From the NCBI GenBank assembly GCA_021234155.1, contig JAJEKV010000006.1:28316271-28380270 (forward strand): a stretch of 64,000 nucleotides of DNA, in the 5' to 3' direction. The notes beneath the pieces are model-generated. The model was not told the DNA's origin and did not search any database. It saw nothing but the letters and a program-made list of their open reading frames with translations. The DNA is from Isoetes taiwanensis (Eukaryota > Streptophyta > Lycopodiopsida > Isoetales > Isoetaceae). Position numbers and translations under genes: made by a program. Within the stretch, counting starts at the first letter, position 1; each line of letters begins with the position of its first letter. Shown piece by piece: positions 21,140 through 32,291 of this stretch.

Positions 21140-22026
21140 ACGATGACGACGAACGGAATTTTAAAGCTTATAGGAATAATGGGATGGGATTCGACAAACC
21201 CAAAGATAAATCATAAATGCCTCAAAATCAATCACCCCCTTTGTTATTTCATACTTAGCCAGTTCTATGACATGATAACATGTTGAATTACCCTTCTACT
21301 TGTGTTTAGCCATGTTGAATTACCCTTCTACTCATGTTTAGTAGCCAATTCTATTCCAATTATTCTTGCCCAGATACGTCCAAATTATTAATGCCCTATT
21401 ACACGCCGTTGTGTTTTGTCCCATCCCATACCAAGGACCATTACATCTTTCTTTTGCTGCCCAGCTAAAATGCAGAAAATTGGGCTGTTGATTTGTTTCA
21501 TTGTAAAAGAAAATTATAGAGCTTTAAAAGACGAAACAATCATTTACTAGAAACGTAGAACCCACAACAAAATCCTTAGAAAATACACAGCCAGGTTAGA
21601 TACCAGTAAATAACTTCACTCTATAAAGCTAGGTGCTGTCAATTAATGAATAATTTATAATAGTTCCACTTCTATGTTGGCACAACACAATTCCCCGCAA
21701 ATTCCATTGATGGTATGCTGAAACTCCTTCATACAAAATAGAATCTGCCACCATGGTCAGATCCAAGTAAGCTGTTCCAAGAGAAACTTGGCGACCTGTT
21801 TTAGATGTACAAGTAGTTTTTAGGTGATCCTGCAATGTCTCGGTCAAATAAAACAATCCATGATCAACAATACTTTCTGCAGACTCAGTGCCTATATAGA
21901 TTTAGACACTTTCCTTTGAGCAAAAGATACTTTGCAACGGTGGAGCATTTTTATCGATGCTCTTTTCAAGTTGATAGACTTGCAAATGATAGAAAAGGAT
22001 AGCAAACAACAGTTTCCAAAGTGGAA

Positions 22027-23119
22027 TTAAAGAAAGATGCTACAACAACCTTGGAATTGCATTTGTTGAAAGAGTTGCTCAGCTTCCCTGGCATAACCAT
22101 TCTCAAGGTATGTTACAAGTAACAGGGTCCAGGAAATTGAACTTTTCTTGGGCATCCTAATAAATATGCCATGTGCAGGTGCCAGGCTTCTGCACTTGTT
22201 ATACATAGTTATAAGAGCATTTTGAACGATCATATCCGAATTTAGGTTCCTGATTATGGAATGAGCATGAACAAGCTTACCTTCTCCCAAAATATAAGGG
22301 TCTGAATATGCAGCAAGTATGGTGGAGAATGTAATTTCATTTGCCTCCTGTTTTTGGATCATTTGCCAAAAGAGCTGCCTGGCGTTCCAGTCATATTCAT
22401 GCTGAATATATGCTGAAATCATGGAATTCCATGTGACCAGATCCACCTTATCCATTTTGTTGAATGTTGCCTGAGCACCTTCCAAGCTCCCACACCTGCC
22501 ATACATACAAACTAGGGCACTGCCTAGAACGATGTCTAGGTCATAACCACATTCTACTACGAAAGCATGTACCAGTTTTCCTTCTGCTAGAGCGGCCGGA
22601 CTGGAGCATGTAATAAGAACAGCCAACAGAGTAAAATTATTTGGTTTTTTACCTTCCAACTGCATTCGCCTAAAGAGTTGCCATGCCTCTTTTTGAGAAC
22701 CATGCTGGGCATATGCAAGTAATCATTGCAGTCCAAATGAATACATCATGCAGGACCATATGTTCAGACAAACTTCTGGCATCTTTTAGACTTGCACATT
22801 TGCCATACATCCTGATAAAGGCAGTAGCTAAAATGAAAATCAATTCCAGCCCACTAGAGTTAAAGCAAGCAAGAAGCATCTTACCTTGTGCTAGAGCTGA
22901 TGGAAGAGAGCATGAATTGGCAATGGTCATGAATGTGATGGCATCAGGCTTTATACCCTCCATTTGCATTTGCCGAAACAGGTGTAGAGCTTCCTTCTGA
23001 TGCCCCTGCTTAATATATATTGCGATCGTAGCAGTCCAAGTAGCTACGCCTGGACTTGGCATAATGCCAAACAACTGCTTTGCTTCGAGAAAGAAACCTT
23101 TCTTACATAACGCAACCAC
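22027..23119 (-). pseudogene. pentatricopeptide repeat (PPR) protein, truncated and frameshifted
   Basis: PPR proteins bind organellar RNA through about 35-residue helical repeats. Two frames give repeat units such as EALHLFRQMQMEGIKPDAIT, FIRMYGKCASLKDARSLSEH, ALVCMYGRCGSLEGAQATFN and WNSMISAYIQHEYDWNARQL, with PLS-type spacing. A one-base insertion near 22722 breaks the frame between the two ORFs: the first reads off as CICPAWFSKRG, while the next frame gives AYAQHGSQKEAWQLF. The protein stops at 22027 after QGCCSIFL, without E or DYW domains, and the N-terminus is also missing. It reads as a truncated pseudogene. Confidence 0.85.
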
Positions 23120-23589
23120 ATCTGCTTCCGACCTTTCTATGGGTTTTCTGCAGAAAAAAGCAACAGGCTGCTCGATCGCACCGCTTACCTTTCGACTGTT
23201 TCATCTTTCTTTCTTTTCATCCATTAGCTAATAACAGACATTTTTGAATCCGGGACACAGTGGGAGGGATATCTACATGCTCCGGAATCCCACAGTAAAC
23301 TGTTATTGCGCTAGAGACCACTAAAACTTCGTCGGACAACGCCAGTTCTCCTGGACTTACGGAGAAAAAGTTTTATGCTGAACAAAAACGCGGTCGATCC
23401 TCATGCGCTCCTAACTACCCTAAAGATGTGGAATTTCCATGAATTTCTATAGCCGTAGATGAAATCCAACGGTTGTAGGTGTATCCACGTTGGCAGCAAC
23501 GTGGACACTCTAAAATTGCTTCAAAGTGTCAACTTGTGTTTGTGCAAACTTGCGGGAAAAAAAAAATGGATGGGAAAATGCATTGGTGT

Positions 23590-23825
23590 TTGTGTGCTTG
23601 AGCATGTGCATGGGATTAGCCCCTGTCCTTTAAGGGTGGGCAGGCCGCTGGGGGTTCGAATCCCCCAGTCTATTTCCTCATTGTGTTTGCAGGCGCTGAA
23701 GTTGGGGCAGATTGGTGTATGAAGGCATGAGGCCGCTGCTCCTAGCCGAGTTTGTTGTGGGCTTGCTTGCTTTTTGTACCAGAGAAGTTTGTGGCATACA
23801 CCTCTCTATTCTAATTTGACTGTTT
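23590..23825 (+). repeat. candidate tRNA-derived SINE
   Basis: CTGGGGGTTCGAATCCCCCAG at 23648-23668 is a perfect T-arm with the pol III B-box core GGTTCGAATCC. About 45 bases upstream, TGTGCATGGGATTAGCC could be a diverged A box. No acceptor stem pairs with the sequence after the T-arm, so it is not a tRNA gene. The following roughly 150 bases end in CTCTCTATTCTAATTTG. No second copy is in the window. Confidence 0.4.
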
Positions 23826-24239
23826 TAGTGCCTGTAATAGGGTATGGCATGCTTTAGAATATGGCCTTGCTATTTTAAAGTCAAACCCATTTGAATCCTT
23901 TCCAATGTTGTCAAATGCCCTTAAGAATAGGGCCACATCAGCATTTGACCCCATTTTTTGCTGAGATGTAGGCATGGAATCGCATTAGAGGGAATATCCC
24001 TTAGAATATTCCTGCATCTGATGGCTGGGAATTCACTAGAACGCCATCAGGCCAAGAATAGGATTTTATAACATTTTGTCTTCGTTATAAAACTCCTAAA
24101 GGATGTTATACATTATCAAAATGTAAAAATTGTTGAAACTATATAAAATGTATAAGAATGTGAATATAGCTTCATATTCATATATTGATATAATTAATAT
24201 CGGAAGTATCATTGTGATAAAATTCAAAGTGTTATTCTG

Positions 24240-25600
24240 AATAATCTTCTTTTATATTATGTAGGTTCGTTTCACCTTATATAATTCTCCGAGGACAGCA
24301 TTACCTTGGGGGACTTTTGGGGATGCGACTTTCTTTTAGAATATATGGTATAAATACATATATCGCATAGCCACATCATCATACAACTCTACATAAGTAG
24401 ACTTGTATACGCCTAATGTGGGGGAGATGACTAAGTTATCTACATAACTTAGCCTAGGTACGAAGTTATTTTCATATGGTCTCACCTTATGGGCAAACCG
24501 CCACATAGACATACCTATGGGAGCCAAATGGCATTCATGTGAACCCTAACATATAAAAGGCTGAATGCTAAACCCTAGCCACTTTTGGCTCCATCAACAT
24601 TCGATCCATCAGTTCGCGATCATTGTTCCGATTCGAAGATCATCTTCGATGGCCTGAGATGCAATAACCGAGGAGGGTAATCTTTTCAAAACACCTGCTA
24701 GAGATGGAGAACCAGGGAGCTAGTGGCACCAGGTGCAGGTATTTCGAATAGATTCCAGTTAGTAGAGCCATTCTAGAACCTATTGTTCTGAACATGAACC
24801 CTAATCAACGAACCCTAGCTATACCCTAGATGTATGTGATTAGGATTAGTTGTTATTCTTATTCATTCTCAAGATTATGTTGATATAATGATGGTTGATC
24901 ATATTGCACCTCTTGTGTATTGGGGAGGGGGGGATAGAGACTTGGTAGTCTTTATTTAGATGATGCTCCTATTTTAGACCCTTTAGTTCCTATTATTATT
25001 GCAGCCTGTGCATAAGAGCCCACCTAGCTACGGTGGCTATGGAGTATTGAGCACCACATAATGGGGCCAGTGGCAAGTGAAGAGAGGTCCTTGCTGAGCG
25101 CAGCTACTATGGACCCATATCGAGCTAGACTTATAGTCGGTCACTTCTTGAGGCTCGGGTATGAGTCTAACACTTCTTGGGTCAATGGTGTCGCTCTGAC
25201 TCTCAAGAGCTGCAGGTTGTCGGCCTGGCTCTTGTTTTGGGGAGTTCAGTCGGGTATGGGCGTGTGTGGCCACGATCCTCTAATTGCTCATGGAGCCACT
25301 GCACTTCGCGAGGGGGACACGCAACCCCTTCTACCTCATCGGATGGGGGATTTGCAAGCTGGAGTAGTCTCGTTGGGTGATACCATGGGATTATGTCCCC
25401 AACAGGTTACAGTCATGACAAAGCCTAATTTAGCCCTATCTGCAAAGTATGCAGAGGAGGGGCGGATGGAGTGGTCCACCCTAGACATTGTCTATTGCCA
25501 GCCCAAGCCATTGCCATAATTCGGTCTAATCTATCGGGAGACCCTAGCCGTCAGTCAACTCTGCCTTAAGTCTGAGCCCTCGTAGAAGTTCGATTTGATG
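24240..25600 (+). mobile_element. possible non-autonomous LTR element or solo LTR region
   Basis: A TATA-like box (ACATATAAAAGG, 24549-24560) is followed by CT-rich and structured leader-like sequence, as in plant LTRs. An open frame of 152 codons (25061-25519, starting near SEERSLLSAATM) has no recognisable domain. I found no matching second LTR, so the call rests on style alone. Confidence 0.25.
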
Positions 25601-25749
25601 AATTTGATGTATCTGACGTATTTGAGGTATTGCGATGGATGGATGATCACTACCCCTCGAGGAAGTTATATTGTTCTATTGCTGCTAGTGCTATGTTCTA
25701 TATTTTGCTTTTGCTAATATAGGGATCCTTAGAGGACGGGATGAGATGA

Positions 25750-26400
25750 CACCTCCGTGTTCTCTGTTCGTCTGTCTGGCCACTACAGACACGAGTTAGA
25801 CGGAGGGCCCATACGACGTGGAGCCGTGGATGGGGAAGGTCCTTTAATCTTCAATGTGTACGACAGGCCGTTGTATATAGCGCAAAGAGCATCACAGAAT
25901 TTGTGCACTATCAATGGCTTTGTCCAGTTGAGCAGCTCTGCTTGCACTCCATCCAAGTCTGTCGCCTTGCCATTAGGAGACTTTGCAAGCCCTAAGAGAT
26001 ATCTGCTTCTGTGATTTCCAATGTTGGGCCCCTCTGTGGAGTATAGGTATTGTACCCATTGGTCAGAACCAATATTTCGTGTAAGCTACAGAAATACTTT
26101 TCTCCAGAATGTCTTGGGATGCCAATCCAAGATATAAAACATTTTCTTCTGATGCTCTGCAATATATCTAGCTTTCTTTCCTGTTATAAATACAAGGAGG
26201 TGCAAAGTGGGTTCAGTGACCTGTCGAAGCCAGCTCTTGACTCTCTACATTCAACATCAAACTACAAGTTACGGGAAAAGATTGTAGTCCTCGAGGTCCT
26301 CTGTGGATGGCTTCTGCAAAAGCATCTCTCATCAGCAGTCATAAGCACTTTAGCCAACTAGTCAGTCTGTTGTTGTAGAGCTGCAGAATCACCTTTAGAT
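25750..26400 (-). mobile_element. LINE reverse transcriptase fragment
   Basis: On minus, KSPNGKATDLDGVQAELLNW is the start of a LINE RT domain (KAxGxDGIxxELL motif). Upstream, ARYIAEHQKKMFYILDWHP aligns with SRYLEHQQ in the GC-rich LINE at 44.2 kb, so they are related. Both ends are lost. Confidence 0.7.
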
Positions 26401-26499
26401 TGGCTATATATCAGAGAATTAATGCAGTTGGATTCCTGAAGAGTTGCAAAATGCAGTATAGAAATGTACAAAACATGCATAGTTCGAATGCCACCCTCA

Positions 26500-26740
26500 A
26501 GATACCTTATCAACAATAGTGTTAGAGTTTTTCAAGGGTGTTCACTCTCTCCTACACTATTTGGACTCACATTGATCAGCTTGAGGACTGTTTGACTCAT
26601 TATGGAGGTGGGGAGGGGTCCAGCTTGATCACCATTTCATGTGAATTTTCAAGCACACACTCTCAAAAGTAAACTTGGCCAAGACTATGGTACTCCAGAC
26701 ATCATTTTCAATAGAATATAGACAATCTTGCTTCACTTAT
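26500..26740 (+). mobile_element. LINE reverse transcriptase fragment
   Basis: On plus, FQGCSLSPTLFGL followed in the next frame by HIDQLEDCLTHYGGG is the QGxxLSPxLFxLYID block of LINE RT. VNLAKTMVLQT, the region after the YADD core, follows near 26670-26700. The orientation is opposite to the neighbouring fragment. 26740-27120 shows nothing else. Confidence 0.65.
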
Positions 26741-27247
26741 CAAGGTCAACATATGGAAGTCATGGAGTTCATTACTACCATGTAGGATACTTGTATCTAA
26801 AAATTAAAAAGTTTGAATCAATTGTTGAACCATGATGTAATATTCAAGTAGTAGTTCAGTGCATACATGGAAAATTCAAATGGAAAAAATTTGTTAATCT
26901 TATTACAATTGAAGGTATCTTGTAAATAGATATGTGATCTAGAGCAAAATTTAAAAGGAGGAAATAACATTGGGATGGCGTAGACCATTGAAAAGGCTTA
27001 ACCAATATTTCCTAGGTCGGTGGCATATCCGATCGAATAGAATAGTGGTAATACAAATCCCACTTATCTATTGTTTAAATTTGGTTTTTCAGGCAAGTGG
27101 AAAACTTTTTAGAATTTTTTTTTAGGAAGGAAGGAAGAAATTTTTAACGTCCGCGGAACCCAATCGGGTTATAATTTAATTTAATTTAATTTATATCTAT
27201 TGCTCTCTTGGGCCTCGAGAGACCATGGGGCACATGAAACAATATTT

Positions 27248-29447
27248 TTACAGCTTTTGTAACAAGGAACGGTGTGCATCCACCGCCTTTATATATGGTC
27301 CTAATGTCAGTGGTGGAAGAGAAAATAATGAGTAAAGATCGACCACTTGAATACCGAAAACATGTCGGATATGTACATACTCTGGACAATGTAGGAAAAC
27401 ATGTTGTTCATCTTCAATGTCTCCTGTTTTGCATGATTGACAAACCCGGCCTTCTATTGGGGTTTTTGACCATCTGCCTGTTTCTACTGCCAGTTTATGG
27501 GAACCTATTCTGTATCTAGATAGCAACCTGCTTTGGAACCTTGGTAGGCATGCCTTCAAGTATTTCTGGCATTCATAAGTTTCCATGTGGTTTATGTTAT
27601 TTTACGATCTTTGTATCATCCTCTTCCCGGATCTTCCCATAAACGGTCTACGGCAAGCTTATCTAACAGAGTTCTCGCTTCCTGTTTATCATGTGGCCAA
27701 TTCGATTCATCTATACCCCATCGATTTGCCCATGCCATCAAGTCCTTCATCCATCCTGTGTCAGAATTTGTCATGGCCCGACGAGATAACTTTGTCCGAT
27801 TTACGTATCTTGATACGTTAAAGAAATTAATCGTGCGGAATAGACCCTCCATTTCAAGAGGAAACATGCCTACCCGGCTAACACGATGGCATAGGGAATT
27901 TGGGATCTAATTCCTAGTTCCTCCTTTAGGAACATCTTCGAACTCCTTCAATCTGCTTCCACATGCGGGGGAGATCCTGGCCCCAAATGGGGACACCATA
28001 CAATGCCCTTTGTTTGTACCAATGTTTTAAAATGAATTTTCTTCAATCCCCATTACGTAAGAGATGCTCGATTACATTTGGCCGGCATGCTATACAAGGT
28101 TTGCCTTCCCTCCTGCAGATTCTCTCCTGTTCACACGAGATTTTCCAACTATAATTGGAAGCAATGTCTAGCCCAAGATATTTATAGTGCTCAAGCTGTT
28201 TCCACAATTTGCCCTTTGTATGTAAAATCCGGTCTTTCCACGGTGCCAATGACCATAATTTTGGATTTAGCCAAGTTTACACTCATCTGTTTTTTGTTTC
28301 ACGAAACTCTCCAAGCTAAATAGATGGTCCTGTAGTATTTGTGGTTTGCTTGCTAGTAACACCACATCATCGCATAGAGAAGAAGATTTGGATAATGTAT
28401 GTGCCCAACCACGGTGCTGCTAGGGATCTAGCTTTCAGCCAATCATCTAACTCATCTATGAAGATTCGAACAAAGTCGGAGATAGGGGTGCCAAGGCGTA
28501 CCCGATGGTGCTCGAATCTGTGTAATGCGATGAGATTTGGATCAAAACTTCAGCATACAATTGTGAAACAGCTCCTCTAATTTCGGCGGGACCCTAAGCG
28601 CACCATTCTATATCGAGTTTCTTGCGTGGGACTGTATCAAAAGCTTTAAGTAAAATCTATGAATGCGGGTATAATCTTTTGCATTGGGTTTTCGCATCTT
28701 CAATTAAGCGTTTCGGGGTGAGCACATGATCCGGTGTATTGTGATCTTTCCGAAACCGGCTTGACCTGGCGTACTTTTGCACTGCTTTCGCCCAAGAGCT
28801 CGGTTTGCTTTCAAAAGGCTGCCAAGGAGTTTGGCAAACACTGCGCCAATTAATATGGTTTACGTAGTTGCCGGCTACCTTTTGTCCCCACACTTATGAA
28901 TTGGATGAACACGGTTAATTCTCCAATTTGCTGGCATCCCCTGCATAAGACTTCTGTTCAGTACATCTGTGAGAATGGATATGGTTTTTTCTCCACCCCA
29001 TTTGAATAGCTCTATACAAAACCCATCTGCATCATGTGCCTTCCCATTTCTTTGCTTTGGACAAACAATTTTGGACCTCGGATTACGTAAATATCTTTTT
29101 CGTAGGAGCTATAATTGGCATGCATTAGCCTCCTTTTCATAGATGCTTTTGACTAATTTAGCCAAGTCCTCCACGTCCAAAATATCATGCTCGGGCGCAT
29201 CTTTTAGCGTGTCCCAAAAGCTCTTTGGTTTTTTCTTGAACTGTTCTGATAATTGCATTTGTCTTTTTGCATAAAACGCTCGCTTTTTATTCCTGATCAA
29301 TTGCTTGTACCATTTTGGTTTTCTGGATGCAATTCGTGGCGGTTGGTTTCTTGCCTCTTGGCACTCTGCATCCCACCATGAATTGCATGGCACGGGCTTT
29401 GTCACATGCTTTTTAGAGAGCCGAATACTTCTCTTCTTTGCAAGCAA
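27248..29447 (-). pseudogene. LINE ORF2 reverse transcriptase and zinc-binding C-terminus
   Basis: A linker (29109-29447, KRAFYAKRQMQLSEQFKKK) leads into RT fragments: SRFRKDHNTPDHVLTPKRLI (28657-28893) is the GFRxxRSTxDxIxxL block. WKQLEHYKYLGLDIASNYSW (about 28150-28230) is the post-RT YLG motif. The C-terminal frame (27248-27586) has LLSRYRIGSHKLAVETGRW, then VCQSCKTGDIEDEQHVFLHC, a C-x2-C...H...C zinc motif. The catalytic YADD is not clear in any frame. Confidence 0.8.
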
Positions 29448-29450
29448 ATA

Positions 29451-30378
29451 CTATGTTTTGGGGCGGCTTGCGTCTTCCTCAAGGTGTCCTGACCACACTG
29501 CGCTTGTCAGAAGGTCCTCTACATGTTGCTCATATTCCTCGTGAAGCTCATAGTTCACCTTGAGCTTAGGGCAGAATTTCTTTGTGGCTTTCCCTGATTT
29601 TGTAGGAATCTTAAGCACCAAATGCAATGGTGCATGATCTGATTCTGGTCGTTTTGTGCCTACATCAAAATATGCTATCAAGTGTTTATCTCGTGCAATG
29701 AGATAATCTATTGTGCTAGCACCTGCGTGATTCTGATAGGTAAACTTCCCAGATAAAGGAAAAACTTTGATTCCATTTAGTATCTTCAATTGGCATGCTG
29801 TGCACACTTCAAGCAGCTTTTCACCCATTTCGTTTGAAATGTTATCCTCTGAAGTTCTAACATATATTGGGTCTTCTACTTCATCCTGATAGATGTTTGT
29901 AAGGTCATCAAACATCCGAGCTTGTTGGCAACCAGTGCGCCCGTTGAAGTCACCTGTTATGATTATCTCTCCTTGAGAGGAGTATTCCAATATATCCGAA
30001 CAAAAATTCCCAAATGGGTTCCCTTTATCCATTCCTGGTTTATTGTATATACTAGAGTTTTCTGGAGCAAAGTAACAAACAGCAAAAAATATCTGTTGCA
30101 GATTACCTTTCATGTGCAGCCATATATACTGGTTGTTTGCATCCTTTTTAAAAATTTGAACTTCATGTTGGGAGACCTGCTCTTTTATATATTGCAATCC
30201 CTCCAAAGCCTCGTCCTGCCCCTGTGATTTTCTCATTCCAAACATGTCCAAGTAATACAAAGCCAGGTATTGTAGGGGGAAGACGAAATTGATGCATCCA
30301 TGTTTCTGTGAAGCATAACAAATTCTGAGTTTCCCATGTCTCCGTAGTAGCATTTATCTTAGCTTTGAGTAAGTCCAT
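29451..30378 (-). pseudogene. LINE ORF2 endonuclease domain
   Basis: Apurinic-type endonuclease that would nick the target for reverse transcription. The start is LLCFTETWMHQF in one frame, shifting near 30250 to the long frame. IIITGDFNGRTGC (about 29938-29970) and PESDHAPLHLVL (about 29620-29650) are the catalytic GDFN and SDH motifs, and STIDYLIARDKHLI lies between them. The C-terminal linker ends at 29451 near the DASRPK stretch. Confidence 0.85.
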
Positions 30379-30467
30379 GTATGCGTTCCATATCTTTGAC
30401 TCTCAAAGCCCCTATTTCCTATTTGTTTTGTTTGTGACAATGGCCTTGCCTCCACGATCTAAGTATG

Positions 30468-31073
30468 CTACCAACCACGATTCTCGGCTTCTTTCACCTT
30501 CGCCCATTCCTTCTTCCTTAGTTCCAATTGACCTGGTGTTAGATCAATATCTAACCAGATCTTTTCTCCTTTGAGTGTACCCCTGTTATGAAGTACACGA
30601 TCCCTAGCTTCCTTAGTCTGGAATTTCACTAAGATTGGGCGGATATGTTGGCCTAATTTTCCCAATCTTCTGCAAGATACATGTAATGGATCATGTAGAT
30701 GCATAATATTTGAGAAAAAATGTCTTACTGTATCTGTTACATCTTCTCCTTCTATTTCATGCAAGCCGGATATTTTCAAATTCTTTGTTCTGACGTCCTG
30801 ATCCCTTTGTTCAGATGAAATTTCAGCATGATGCAATTTCATTTGTTCTTTGGTAGTGTTTGCTACCAGAGATGCCAAATTGTTTTCCAACGACTCAATC
30901 TGAGCTTTGAAATCAGTGGACGGTGTTGGAGCCTGCTGTGTTTTCAGACTAGTATTCTGGGCTATCAATTCTTCTATGGATGCACGCATGCCTTCCATTT
31001 CTGATTTGAGACCCAAGTACAAAACAGGACCGAAGTCCCTAACCAGAACATGGACCGAAGCCCTTACAAACAA
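30468..31073 (-). pseudogene. LINE ORF1 protein (coiled coil and RRM-like)
   Basis: The open frame is 201 codons. Residues 30-100 form a coiled coil (ESLENNLASLVANTTKEQ). The RRM-like and C-terminal part has RTKNLKISGLHEIEGEDVTD, RPILVKFQTKEARDRVLHN and IWLDIDLTPGQLELRKKEW, typical of L1-type ORF1 RNA-binding proteins that coat LINE RNA. The frame itself is intact; the first 20 or so residues may be upstream of the natural start. Confidence 0.8.
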
Positions 31074-31709
31074 AATAAAGTATAATCACCATGGCCCAGA
31101 TTAAAAACCACATGGGAAAAAAACTGTTGCCAGGAGGAAACAAGGAGAATGTTTCCTGATATACCAAAAATGGGGAAAGACTTATTGGTAATGTTTTGAT
31201 ATGGATAAAGAAGGCATGGATTCGACAATGCATGAGACGCGTGTAGAATCTTCTAACTATCTCTATTTCCAGTTGCATTTTATGATTGTAGCATGCCAAA
31301 CCCTAGCTGTGATTTCTCATAACTTGAGCATCTCATTTCGGAGCAGAGACATTGTACAGGCATGTTCTATCTTCTGAAGCTTCCTATATGATGCTTATTT
31401 CTTTAACAATCATTATGCTATCAATTGAGATCATGAATATTAGTGTCTCAAGAGAATGTAATTGAGATTTTGCAAAAAAAACTTCTGTATTTCGGCCTTT
31501 ATTTGCTTCATCTACTTTGGGCGTTGCAACTAATGATTCTGTTGTTTAAAGTGGGGTTTTTGAGAATTCGTGTTTTCTAAATCATGATATGTTGTGATAG
31601 AATACATCTCTATATTGGAAAACACTGACATGGTAATCTGTATATGTGTTTATAAGAGATGTTTTCTCTGAGATATTTGAGTTGAATTTGTAGTTAACAT
31701 GCACAGCAG

Positions 31710-32291
31710 ATCTCTGAGCGCATCCCCCAGGTTGTAATATCATCCTCTGGTGCTGTTGGATGGGCAAGCTTAGCTAGCAGATTTAGAGAGATATTACACG
31801 CAAGTGTTACAAAGCCTGCAGAAAGAAATCACTGAGGCAAACGAGCAGAAAGCACTGCTGTTGCATCTGGAGAGGAGTTTAACTGGAGGTTACTTATTAA
31901 GTCGGGTGGGATGCCATCTTCACATTCTGCAGTAAGCAACAGCCTAAACATGATAAATTAGAAAGAACTTCAGTAATGAAGTTTTGCACTTTTTATAGGT
32001 TGTGACAGCAGCTGCAACCGCCATTGGGCTGGACAGGTAACTTCATAAGTCTGAATGTCTATATTCTTTTGCCAAGTATAGCAGCATGAAATAATTCTAT
32101 CTGGTGAAAATGCAGGGGTCTTTTAGATTCTCTATTCGGATTGTCTGTGGTGATAGCATCTATTGTCATCTATGATGCTCAGGTATGCCTCTGGGTTCTC
32201 TGATGTTCAACTGATATGTATCTGAGGGTTAATGATTTTGATGCAGGGGGTAAGGAGATCTGTAGGGAAGCAATCACAAAATTGGGCATAA
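31710..32291 (+). pseudogene. DUF212 family gene (acid phosphatase/vanadium haloperoxidase-related), four exons, 5' part missing
   Basis: Four exons join in phase across GT-AG introns: 31710-31931, 31999-32036, 32116-32182 and 32247-32291. Exon 1 ends IKSGGMPSSHSA, exon 2 gives VVTAAATAIGLD, exon 3 GLLDSLFGLSVVIASIVIYD and exon 4 GVRRSVGKQ. The SGGMPSSHSA, YDAQGVR and GKQ blocks are the signature of the plant/bacterial DUF212 (YuiD-like) membrane family. Their similarity to PAP2/haloperoxidase phosphatases is known, but a substrate is not. Exon 1 has one in-frame TGA (31830-31832, after KPAERNH). The frame stops at 32289-32291, only six residues after GKQ, earlier than in relatives I recall. 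The LINE 5' end lies 600 bp upstream and no N-terminal exons were found. Broken gene or unrecognised splicing. Confidence 0.72.

Larger units (their letters stand above)
27127..31100 (-). mobile_element. LINE with two ORFs, decayed
   Basis: On minus the order is ORF1 (30468-31073), then ORF2 with endonuclease (about 29451-30378), RT (about 28050-29110) and C-terminal zinc-binding motif (27248-27586). The 3' UTR contains an (AATTT)n run at 27170-27192 and ends with AACCCGATTGGGTTCC, GACGTTAAAAAT and a short TTCC-repeat tail at about 27127-27142. It is nearly full length, but stops and shifts in ORF2 make it inactive. Confidence 0.88.

Noticed and set aside
23648-23668. A tRNA gene
   Set aside because: Only the T-arm is convincing; no acceptor stem, anticodon arm or D-arm pairs around it, so it is listed as a SINE candidate.
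25061-25519. 152-codon plus ORF as a gene
   Set aside because: No domain or splice context; kept only as part of a possible LTR element interior.
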